In this document: positions 21,080 to 30,473 of the stretch, piece by piece | Numbering within the stretch: the stretch's first letter is position 1 | How the letters are laid out: each line of letters starts with the position of its first letter | NCBI GenBank assembly: GCA_031002005.1 | Contig: JARYHS010006964.1 | Coordinates: 1,488,001-1,552,000 of the forward strand | DNA length: 64,000 bases | DNA from: Vandiemenella viatica | Lineage: Eukaryota; Arthropoda; Insecta; Orthoptera; Morabidae | Reading direction: 5' to 3' | Notes under the pieces: generated by a model | What the model saw: the letters and a program-made list of their open reading frames with translations, nothing else | The model's database searches: none | What the model was told of the DNA's origin: nothing | Program-made: the position numbers and the translations under genes

Positions 21080-22954
21080 TGTGGTTGCATTGAGTGCACT
21101 TAGGGACAGCGAGAGCGGTAGTAATTGCGCCGGTCATTTTCTCCAGCTGCTCAGAAAGGAGGTTTATCATCTTTAGGGCAGACTCCAGCATATTTGTAAG
21201 TCTGTCCAGTTTGTCTTGAGCATCACGGTCAGTTTCGCCTGAGGTTCTTCTCTGTTGGGAGGCGGAGAGGTGACTGGGAGGTGGCTCGGCGGACGAGGTT
21301 AGCCGCTCTGAAGTCGTTGTGGCAGGCGGGTAATTGCACTCAGTAGAGGCAATATGTTCTTTGCCTGAGCTGTGGCCGTCCTCTCCCGTCGGTGGTTGTT
21401 GTCTATTTGTGTTGTTAGACCCAACTTTTCTCTTCCTTCTGCGGCGCGACTGGGACTTCGTCCTCACCTCGCTACTGAGGGTTTGTTCCTGTCGTGTTGT
21501 ATGAAGGTTGTCCTGATGTACTGAGGATAGAGCCTGTTCTTGCCTCTCTATACCGTCAGCTGATAGAGTATGGTTTGGGGGCTTTTCCTGTGTGGCTGAG
21601 ATTCCTTTGAGGCGGTCTCTAGCTCTCTTGAAAGCCGGACAGCCCTTGTAACTGGCCACGTGTCCTCCTCCACAGTTAGAGCACTTGGCGGTGTCTCGTC
21701 CCTTCTGGGTTGTACATTTGGTGGAGTCGTGCTGGCCGGCGCACTTCACGCAGACCGGGGGCATTTTGCAGTTCTTGGACACGTGACCGAAACGTTGGCA
21801 ATTGTAACATTGCGGAGGTCCGGTAGTGGCCCTGAGTTTTTCGACTTTTACTTTGAGGTGACAGATTCTCTCCACCCCAAAGATAGTTCTGTTTTCCTGG
21901 CAATCCGCGAGGGTCACCAAGAATAGAGGCATTAAAATGTTGCTGCCTGGGCGGCGAAGTTGGGCCACCGTTTGGAACAGTAAAACCCATCTCTGATAGT
22001 TCTTCTTTAAGATCTTCAGTGGGCAAGGTTCTAGGGATGCCCCTGAAGACGACCTTGAGTAGTGGGACTGCTCCAATGGGAAACGTGTAGTATGGGACAT
22101 TGCTGTCCTGCAACATCCCTGTGGCGGCTGTGTAGTCTTCTACCGTAGTGAAGGTAAACTTAATCTTATCTCCACCAGCCGTTTTGGCAGCGAAAGAGTT
22201 CTTCACAACGGCTTCAACCTTATCGTGGAGTGCCTTGTAACTGTGCTCAAATTGTACCACGATAGGGGGAATGTGTGCTGATCTCTGCACTGGTGGAGCT
22301 GGTTCGGCCTGCAGGGGTTGGAATTGATTACTGGTTTCAACTATGTTGGGGTCCAGCGCTGGTGGAGGTTTACTGGTATTTTTGGGAAACACAAAGCCTT
22401 CCTCGTCAACTTGCCGGTGAGGTTGTTTCCCAGATCGACTAGCTGAATATCCCGGTTTCCACGCGGGTGGTGTGTCAGTCAGTCAGTCGGTCAGTCGCCT
22501 CCTTCCTCTTCTTCAGCGTCTTCCTGTCCTTGCTAGCAACGTTTCTCTCCAGCTGCTTAGTGCAGACACTGATGGTGGTGGGCGTGCCCTCAGCAGAGGG
22601 GCCACCCGCTGGCTGTGTGTCCCTTCTCGGATGTTTGGTAGTTTGTGCGGCAAGAGGCGATATGCGCCTCTTTGCTACGCGTGGTTCACCCCGTCCATGG
22701 GGGGGCTGAGGCGTCAGCATGGGACTTGATAGGGATGTGTCCTTCCTCACGTCCAGGTTCTGACTATTCGTCAATTCCGTCTCGTTCTCGTTTTCTTCTG
22801 GAGAGGTTGAGCGCGGAGAGTTGATGAGGTTGTCAGACGCCGACGTACAGGATGGGTTCACTTCCATCTCGTTGTCCTCCGGTGAAGACGAGCGCGGGGA
22901 GTCGCTGTAGACTTCGGGGGCCGAAGCGCAAGAAGTGCCAATCGAATCAGACAT
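21072..22954 (-). pseudogene. Jockey element 2 ORF1 (gag-like, three zinc knuckles)
   Basis: It starts at ATG 22954 (MSDSIGTSC) with a Ser/Pro/Glu-rich N-terminus. It then breaks frame at a GACT tetranucleotide run (22469-22497). It continues from about 22450 with 'QVDEEGFVFPKNTSKPP' into the RNA-binding region ('IKFTFTTVEDYTAATGML', 'VVFRGIPRTLPTEDLKEEL'). Frame shifts again near 21950-21990, ahead of three CCHC knuckles: 'CYNCQRFGHVSKNC', 'CVKCAGQHDSTKC' and 'CSNCGGGHVASYKGC'. A basic segment (KSQSRRRRKRKVG) and a C-terminal helix follow. This is the standard Jockey gag layout for packaging element RNA. The stop TAG overlaps the ORF2 start (ATGGATAG). Confidence 0.88.
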
Positions 22955-23260
22955 TTTTGAGGTATAAGGCCTAAAGGGAGTGTTGTTCCGGTCCGTTGTT
23001 GTCACCGTAAGGTTGCCCGAACCGGAAACAACCCTATAAACTTGGGCCAGGGGGTTCCACTCCCGCAGGAGTGGGCCGTGTGGCGGTAAAACCCTATTAG
23101 CTCGGAAGGGGTGGGCAAAGGATATCCCCAAAGAAGAAGAAGAAGCAGCTCACTGTATTCTTCGCTGGAGCAAACAGTGCCCGCATACGCGAGCAAGAGC
23201 TGTCTAACCTCAATGCACTCGTATGCGAACCGCTGTAGCCCGTCAAGAGAGTGAGTGAGT

Positions 23261-23541
23261 GCCAGTCAGCCGCGGCCATCCGGTTCCACCCCGTCTTGGG
23301 TCGATTGAAGCGGCGACCAATGGCGGAGCAGCGGAAAATTTCTCCCCGGTAGCAGGCTACTTATGGAAGTTCCGGGTCGTCCGTGAGGCAGTTACTGTCT
23401 GAGCTTCGATATGACGCAGTACCTGAAGAAGGCAGCGGAGGTTGCTGCCGAAACGTTGTACGATGATTTAAATAAAAATATTATCCGGCAGAAAACCCGA
23501 GAAAAGTTTATTTCATTAATACGCCGGGAAAAACTTAATTC
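23261..23541 (+). repeat. Penelope 3' pseudo-LTR, distal part
   Basis: Matches 14284-14566 closely and ends at the same AACTTAATTC. Its first 14 bases are the right target duplication of Jockey element 2. Directly after it (23545, CATGAG) begins the left arm of the inverted duplication. Confidence 0.9.
23419..23461 (+). ncRNA. Hammerhead ribozyme relic with mutated core
   Basis: Identical in layout to the other two copies, except that the core reads CTGAAGA instead of CTGATGA (23423-23429). Stem II, GAAAC and the flanking GTACs are unchanged. U7 tolerates some change in hammerheads generally, so activity may be reduced rather than lost. Confidence 0.8.
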
Positions 23542-24076
23542 GCACATGAGTAATTTAAGTTTATTCAAGTCGAAATGTTACTGAAAAGTAGTCCCACGTT
23601 TTTTAAATCTATAAAATGCTACGAAAAGCAAAATTAATGAATGTATTATGTTAATTAATTTTATAGCGGTTGGTTAGGTATTAAACACTGCATATTCTAA
23701 AATTCTCTGCTCTCTGTTCATTAAGGGCGTGAATATCGCTGTCTTTTCTTGAAATAAGAAGAGAAAGGAAATATTATATTAACGTGTTTTAAATACTAAA
23801 TGCTGCAGCTAAAGGCAAAAATCAAGTGAATTAATGTGTTTCACATCGCGTTTATATTGTCAATATGCTTTAAATCTATATAAAAAGGTAAGCTTAGCGC
23901 TATTGCGGACATAACCTTGAATTTCTGGTAATGGTATCTCTGGTCGCTGTTTTGGGAGCGAATGCTGGCCCATGACGTCAAAATTTTTTCAGCCAATAGG
24001 TATCGAGCCTATCGAGGTGAGCGAGTGACCTTACGAAATTATATAGTATATTTAATAGTATAACTGTTGAATTGGT

Positions 24077-26591
24077 GAGATGCAGAAGGAGAACATTCCA
24101 CTTTTTGGCCGTTATAAACTGAGATAGCCATTTTGTTCACCAACCCTTCCTCCATCTATTGACCTAAACAGAGAAAAAATTCCTCCACTTCTAATGGGTT
24201 AAAACAAGCTGTTAAAATTTGAGTGACATGCAAAAGAGAAAAGATTCCAGGAATGTTTTCCTTTTTGCTCTAATTAGTCTGCTAGTTCCTACTTTCTTTG
24301 GCAGAGCGCACTTCTAGACGTTAGAATGTGGAAATATAGTAGGGATCTTTGGATTTATATTGTTGTTATATGTTTACATTGGTAAATTGTTGTGCTATTT
24401 CAGACCTATAGCTCTAACATTGTGATTGTTGTTAGTGAATCAGCGTTCTTGTAACAGTGTAAACTTTGTATCAAGTGTGTGTTGTAAGAGAAGAAAGGTG
24501 ATAGTGTGATGTCGCTGTCAGAATCTGAGGTTGATAGCCCCCAGAAGAAAAGAAGGTGCTCGGGAAATTTGAGACAGTGTATGAAAGAAGCCCAAAATAA
24601 AGGGGAAGAGTTTGTGACTGATAAAGGTTTTCTTGTAGAGAAGAAGAAAACTGGTGAAGATTGCAGATGTAAAAAACAGTGTATGTTGAATTTTGATCAA
24701 GAAGAGAAGGAAAGAACTTATTGTGAACTTTTATAGTGGTAGGGAGAAAAATTAACGAGATACATATTTGATGAGTTTCATTGAGAGACATGATGTGGCG
24801 CGACATAGATCCTAAATATGAGCACTCCAAGCAAATCACATCAAGCTACAAGTATTTTGCAGTAAAAGGGAATACACGAGTTGAAGTATGCAGAAAAGCC
24901 TTCCTAAGTTTACACGGTGTTTCCAGCAAGGCAGGTTTTCGTTTGGCCCATCTGGTTGAGAAGAATGAACTATCTACAGACTTACGAGGTAAGCAGGATA
25001 ACCATGTTCGTATTCCCAATGATGTAATAACAAAGATTCATCAGCACATATCATCGTTTCCCACAAAGGTTTCCCATTACATGCCTTCACCTTTAGTGTA
25101 CTTGGAGTGTGGTTTGACATGTAAGATTATGTTTCAATTATTTTTGGATAAGCATCAAGACCTGAGAGATATAGTGAAATATGAATATTATTTGAGGTAC
25201 TTCAAAGAAAATTTTAACTATCGATTTGCGCGTCCTCTAGTAGATATGTGTTCACAATGTGAGGAACTGGGAAATAAAATAAAATTCCCCTGCACTTAAT
25301 AATGCTGCCAAAAGGGTTGCAACTGCTGAACTTCTCGTTCATAAACGCAGAGACAAGAAATTTTATACGAAATTGAATGAAGTAACCGCGCTATGTAAAA
25401 ACAAAATTGACGAAGGAGGAATAGTATTTGATTATATGCAAAATCTCCCTCTTCCTTTACTTCCAGTTCAGGAAATGTTTTATTTCAGGAAATTATCGCA
25501 CATTGTTTCTTGTATCCACAACCTTGCAAATGGTAAATCTGTGTTTTATACTTAGCACGAGGGGACTTGTAAAAAGGGACCTGATGAAGTTTGTAGCTTT
25601 CTGTGTGATTATGTAAACACCTGTGTACCGCCTGAAGTGAAAACTCTACATGTGTTCAGTGATGCCTGTGGCGGGCAAAATCGAAACCACACTCTGGTCA
25701 GATTTCTATTGAGTCTCACCATAATTGCCGGTTTAAAAAAAATTCATCAGTAGCCTACTTCCCAATACGTGGACATAGTTTTTTACCGTGTGATAGAGAT
25801 TTTGCCATTGTCAAGAGAACTGTGCGACGCCAAGATCGAATATACACACCTTTACAGTATGATACCCTCATTCAAAATGCAAAGAAAAAATCACCATTTG
25901 AAGTGAGATTTGTCAAAACTGAGCAGATAGTCAGCTACAAGGAATGGTGGCACTCAATATTCAAGAAGTATACAAAGAGTCTCCATCATCGAGCTGATTT
26001 CCAGATCAGTCAATACAGACACGATCATAAAGTTCCCATCGACCAGAAGAAGATAATGGATGTGCAAAGATAATGCAGTATATTCCACATGAACATAAAG
26101 AATTCTACAACACAATATTACAATGGTCAGCAGAAAATGACACAGAAGATATTGACTAAATGTATGAGGACAGTCTACGAGGGAGACATTATTCAAACTT
26201 AGTCACTCTCTTTTCTTGTTTATTATTTACATGTACATGGTGATTTTTGCTCTTGTCTACCTTTATATGCATAAGTATTTCTGAATGTAATTCTGCTATA
26301 TTGTTTTTATTTTACCTTGTAATAACTTCTAATTAACAAAAATATTTGAAAAATACTTCATACAGCAATCAGTGAGATGCAAAAGGAAAATATTCCATGC
26401 TCTTTGGATGTAAATTACAAGGTCATGGAGAACATTACATGATATTGAACAAGTGGAAAATATTAACATCAATTAGTACAACAAAACACCAATAGTAACT
26501 TTTTCTCTCCCACTTACCGTTTCCATTTTATAACGTTTTTTTTCGTTTCCTGAAAAACTAGGTTACATGGAATGTTTCCCTTCTGCATCTC
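24077..26591 (+). mobile_element. TIR DNA transposon with DUF7869-type transposase
   Basis: Terminal inverted repeats of 24 bp (24077-24100 and 26568-26591) agree at 22 positions; the left one reads GAGATGCAGAAGG then AGAACATTCCA. The homologous sites at 36.44 and 56.40 kb lack this block, so it is an insertion into the duplicated repeat. Near-copies of the terminal 24-mer recur inside: direct at 26374-26397 and, as a facing pair, at 24225-24249 and 24250-24270. These look like extra transposase binding sites. The target duplication is unclear because the flanks are imperfect (TAAC-like on both sides). Confidence 0.75.
24509..26159 (+). pseudogene. DUF7869-type transposase-like protein
   Basis: Fragments in successive plus-strand frames make one protein. 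The N-terminus is charged (MSLSESEVDSPQKKRR). A Cys motif 'CRCKKQCMLNFDQEEK' follows, then 'VCRKAFLSLHGVSSKAGFRL', 'LRGKQDNHVRIPNDVI', 'ISSFPTKVSHYMPS' and a Cys pair in 'PLVDMCSQCEELGNK'. An acidic catalytic-looking 'FSDACGGQNRNHTLVRFL', then 'YFPIRGHSFLPCDRDFAIVK', and the end at 'ILQWSAENDTEDID'. As I recall, this is the insect-expanded family annotated DUF7869, with a presumed RNase H-like (DDE) fold; the Asp in FSD and in CDRDF are candidate catalytic residues. Several frameshifts and a stop after 'GLKKIH' mark it as dead. The TIRs support a transposase role. Superfamily assignment is left open. Confidence 0.75.
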
Positions 26592-26731
26592 TAACCACAT
26601 TGAAGGATGTCACTAAGAGCAAATAATAAAATCTAACCTTTGTAAGGGTATAAAACTATACACCATTACACGGAAATAAGAAACTTCTTAAACTCATTAT
26701 GCGAGGTATTCATATCAATACAACCATCAAA

Positions 26732-26818
26732 TCATAATTTTTTATAATCACACTCATCACTTTCAGTTTTGGAACAATTTCTATAGTAAGTGTTATTGGC
26801 ATCAACTGCTCCAGGTTC
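26732..26818 (-). other. Terminal-exon-like block, copy 4
   Basis: Acceptor-like ttttaattttag precedes a frame starting EPGAVDANNTYYRNCSK and reading TESDECDY, then a three-codon extension before the stop because the TAA seen in other copies is changed. See the copy at 28758-28856 for the full description. Confidence 0.4.
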
Positions 26819-27060
26819 CTAAAATTAAAAGCAACGATGTTTAATAATATTCATTGTTCAATGATGGTATGCGGACCAAATAAAAATACAGGTCCTGCAA
26901 TTTTAAGAAGTTAGTAGCACCAAAACATAGTACAAATAGAGTACTTCAACAGTTTGGAATTTCAAAAACAAAAGAAACAGAAATATAGGCAGCACCGGCA
27001 ACTATTACTAATACAAAAATGAAGCATCAGCCCTCAAACACTGTTAACAATCCTAATGTA

Positions 27061-28350
27061 ATATATTTTAAAAAGCTTACACGATAGAAACTCAGAGGAG
27101 ATTCCGATATTTAACAATCGTACTGACAAAATTATAAATGATTTCGTTCTTGATGTCGAGGGAATAACTAAACTTCTTATAAATGTAAATCCCAATAAGG
27201 CACCCGGACCAGACAGGTATTCCTACAAGATTTTACTCAAGGTACGCAAAGGAAATTGCACCGTATTTGATGAAATTATATACCGTCTCCTTGGAGCAAG
27301 GAAAAATACCAGCCGAATGGAAGACCGCCATCGTAAGTCCAGTATTTAAAAATGGGAATGTTAATGATCCTCAGAATTATAGGCCGATCTCGTTAACTTC
27401 AATATTTTGCAGGATTTTAGAACATATCTTCTATTCAAATGCCATGCGGTTCTTGGATGAAAGTGATCTTTTAAACCCAAATCAACATGGATTCAGAAAA
27501 GCTGCGGAACACAACTTGCACTTCTAATTCACGAATTGTGCCGAATTATAGATGAGCAATCCCAGGTTGATTTAGTTCTATTAGATTTTAAAAAAGCTTT
27601 CGACACTGTGCCTCACACTAGGTTACTTAGGGAACTTCGTGGTTACGGCATATCTAGATAAATATGCGACTGGGTTGCAGACTTCCTGAAGGGCAGAACA
27701 CAGTGTGTAGTTCTCGACGGTGAGCGTTCATCACGTAGCGAAGAGAGGTTCGGGGTATCCCAGGTTAGCGTGATAGGGTCTCTGTTGTTTCTCAAATACA
27801 TTAATGACTTATGCGAAATAATAGTGGGGATGAAAAGATTATTTGCCAATGATGCTGCTATTTATCGTGAAATCAAAACCCTAGGATGACTGCGCTTTGT
27901 TACAAGACGATATTATGAAAATAATTGCAGTGGTGTAAAGACTGGCAGTTGGAGTTAAACGCTAAAAAGTGCCAAGTCATGTGTGTAAGGCAACATTCAT
28001 ATCTCGGAATGACCGCGGAAATAAGATAAGAGAAATCAGGGCCAGAACAGATTCATTTCTGTACTCATTTTTCCAACGAGATTAGGGGATGGAATAGAAA
28101 GGATTTACCGGGCGAGTAAACTTAAAATCCGACAGGAGTAGCTTTCGATAATGCACTCCGGCCATCCTGATCCGGGTTTTTAATGGTTTTCCCGGATCGC
28201 TCCACGCGAATGCTGGGATGGTTCCTCACAATAGCCCATGGGCGCCTCCTGCCATATCCCGTATATCCCTTCCAAACTACTACCAGTTTTGATAGGTGCA
28301 ATGAACCCTCCGCCACACACTTTTAGTCAATCGCGGAGTAATAATAATAA
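27061..28350 (+). mobile_element. CR1-like LINE, left-arm copy (internally deleted)
   Basis: A reverse transcriptase relic on the plus strand: 'NVNPNKAPGPDR' with a one-base fault, '[19 protein letters not shown]', 'KAFDTVPHTRLLRELRGYGI', 'VSVIGSLLFLKYINDL' and 'LFANDAAIYR' (the catalytic ADD is changed to AND). It skips about 0.5 kb present in the other copies and resumes near the 3' end. It ends in (TAA)n and is flanked by TAATGTA (27054-27060 and 28351-28357), a probable 7-bp target duplication. The tandem unit at 28690-29160 gives the uninserted reference site. Confidence 0.85.
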
Positions 28351-28757
28351 TAATGTACAAGAGATCAATAGCAGTACACAAGTTCTAAAGAAATGTCACA
28401 GGACACTAAGTAATCAACATTTCCTTTTAAAACATGAAAAGTTGATTTTTTTTTACAATTAAAAGTAAACCCTATATAATCAAATAAAAAAAACATCTAT
28501 ATAAAATCACTAACAAATTAATTAAAGTGGTTGAATTCTTTAATTAGTAAAATTGGCTTAATGTGGATTTGAATGAGTTCTGTCAACTGAAGTAAATATA
28601 TCAATCAACAAAGAATTGTAACAGGATTTAAAAAAAAATAATAATCAGCTTTCCTCAATATTACTATTGAAATTATAAGCTATTTCACGGAAATAAGAAA
28701 CTTTTGCAACTCATTAAGCGAGGTATTCATATCAAGACAACCATGAACTCATAACTT

Positions 28758-28856
28758 TTAGTCATCACACATACTATTTTCAGTTTTGGAACAATCTCTA
28801 TAGTCTTTGATGTCAATATCGCAGTAAGTATCATTGGCATCAACTGCTCCAGGTTC
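28758..28856 (-). other. Terminal-exon-like block, copy 2 (longest form)
   Basis: After a good splice acceptor (ttccttttattttag, minus strand) comes a 33-codon frame, EPGAVDANDTYCDIDIKDYR then DCSKTENSMCDD, ending in TAA. Related blocks occur at 26732-26818, 33674-33766, 36216-36293 and 56168-56245, all behind a T-rich tract and AG. The short forms lack exactly 21 nt (codons CDIDIKD), so the reading frame and the C-terminal YR-CSKTE-CDY are kept. That pattern suggests a real 3'-terminal coding exon, duplicated along with its intron flanks. I do not recognise the protein. It could equally be the last exon of a transposon gene. Confidence 0.45.
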
Positions 28857-29473
28857 CTAAAATAAAAGGAAATGATGTTTAATAATATTCCTTATGTGAT
28901 GGTATGCGGAACAAATAGAAATACGGGTCCTGCAATTTTAAGAAGTTAGTAGCAGCAAAATGTAGTACAAATATAATACTTTAACAGTTTGGAATTCCAC
29001 AATCAAAAGAAACAGAAATATAGCCTGCAGCGGCATCTACTACGTATACAAACATGAAACATCAGCCCTTGAATACTGTTAACAATCCTAATATACAAGA
29101 GATTGTTAAAAGTAAATATGAACTATTTGGTATAAGATCTAAAGAATCGTCACAGAACGCTAAATAATCAACATTTCCTTTTAAAATATGAAACAGTGTG
29201 TATTTTCACAAAAAGTAAAAGACCTATATAATAAAAATCAAAAATGTTATTCTTTTAACTGGGGCTTTATAGGCATTTGAATTAGCATGGTAGTTTTACT
29301 TCAGTCAATCATAATAATGTAGTGATTACGGCCAAATTGAATACAACAATTTACTAACTGTTTGCAAAGAGCCTGAGCATTATTGATAACGGATGGGACA
29401 CAGACAAGAGCTGAATTTTAAAATGTCCTCAACCACTGGTTTTCGAGTAGAATCGATTCAGGAAAAGTGATCA

Positions 29474-30473
29474 NNNNNNNNNNNNNNNNNNNNNNNNNNN
29501 NNNNNNNNNNNNNNNNNNNNNNNNNNNNNNNNNNNNNNNNNNNNNNNNNNNNNNNNNNNNNNNNNNNNNNNNNNNNNNNNNNNNNNNNNNNNNNNNNNNN
29601 NNNNNNNNNNNNNNNNNNNNNNNNNNNNNNNNNNNNNNNNNNNNNNNNNNNNNNNNNNNNNNNNNNNNNNNNNNNNNNNNNNNNNNNNNNNNNNNNNNNN
29701 NNNNNNNNNNNNNNNNNNNNNNNNNNNNNNNNNNNNNNNNNNNNNNNNNNNNNNNNNNNNNNNNNNNNNNNNNNNNNNNNNNNNNNNNNNNNNNNNNNNN
29801 NNNNNNNNNNNNNNNNNNNNNNNNNNNNNNNNNNNNNNNNNNNNNNNNNNNNNNNNNNNNNNNNNNNNNNNNNNNNNNNNNNNNNNNNNNNNNNNNNNNN
29901 NNNNNNNNNNNNNNNNNNNNNNNNNNNNNNNNNNNNNNNNNNNNNNNNNNNNNNNNNNNNNNNNNNNNNNNNNNNNNNNNNNNNNNNNNNNNNNNNNNNN
30001 NNNNNNNNNNNNNNNNNNNNNNNNNNNNNNNNNNNNNNNNNNNNNNNNNNNNNNNNNNNNNNNNNNNNNNNNNNNNNNNNNNNNNNNNNNNNNNNNNNNN
30101 NNNNNNNNNNNNNNNNNNNNNNNNNNNNNNNNNNNNNNNNNNNNNNNNNNNNNNNNNNNNNNNNNNNNNNNNNNNNNNNNNNNNNNNNNNNNNNNNNNNN
30201 NNNNNNNNNNNNNNNNNNNNNNNNNNNNNNNNNNNNNNNNNNNNNNNNNNNNNNNNNNNNNNNNNNNNNNNNNNNNNNNNNNNNNNNNNNNNNNNNNNNN
30301 NNNNNNNNNNNNNNNNNNNNNNNNNNNNNNNNNNNNNNNNNNNNNNNNNNNNNNNNNNNNNNNNNNNNNNNNNNNNNNNNNNNNNNNNNNNNNNNNNNNN
30401 NNNNNNNNNNNNNNNNNNNNNNNNNNNNNNNNNNNNNNNNNNNNNNNNNNNNNNNNNNNNNNNNNNNNNNNNN
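29474..30473. other. Assembly gap, 1000 N
   Basis: It cuts the inner end of the left arm. The matching point in the right arm is 33058, so the gap lies in the spacer of the inverted duplication. Open frames reported across it are not real. Confidence 0.99.

Larger units (their letters stand above)
18262..23260 (-). mobile_element. Full-length Jockey-clade LINE (element 2, 5.0 kb)
   Basis: Minus-strand element with 5' UTR (22955-23260), ORF1, ORF2 and a 3' UTR (18262-18388), bounded by a 14-bp target duplication. It sits in the 3' pseudo-LTR of the Penelope copy, antisense to it. Unusually for Jockey elements, the 3' end (reading ...GGTGCCACAGCG) has no poly(A) or simple repeat. Damage is light: one stop in ORF2 and two frameshifts in ORF1. 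Confidence 0.9.
14159..23541 (+). mobile_element. Penelope-like element, plus-strand copy (interrupted)
   Basis: A partial-tandem PLE: pseudo-LTR (14159-14566), reading frame (14594-17560), then a 3' pseudo-LTR region beginning in the 17.7-18.26 kb repeats and resuming at 23261-23541. Two later insertions split it: a solo LTR (16541-17218) and a Jockey element (18262-23260). Without them it would be about 3.7 kb, a normal PLE size. PLEs use a telomerase-like reverse transcriptase and a GIY-YIG endonuclease, and typically show terminal repeats with inverted truncated copies at one side, as here. The sequence after 23541 (CATGAG onward) belongs to the 23.5-37 kb repeat. Confidence 0.9.
23545..29473. 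repeat. Left arm of a large inverted duplication
   Basis: Reverse-complement match to 33058-37119. The outer end is at the Penelope terminus and the inner end is cut by the gap. Relative to the right arm it carries the extra 2.5-kb DUF7869 transposon and lacks about 0.5 kb of the CR1-like LINE (between about 27988 and 27992). Scattered substitutions and small indels show that the arms have diverged. Confidence 0.88.
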
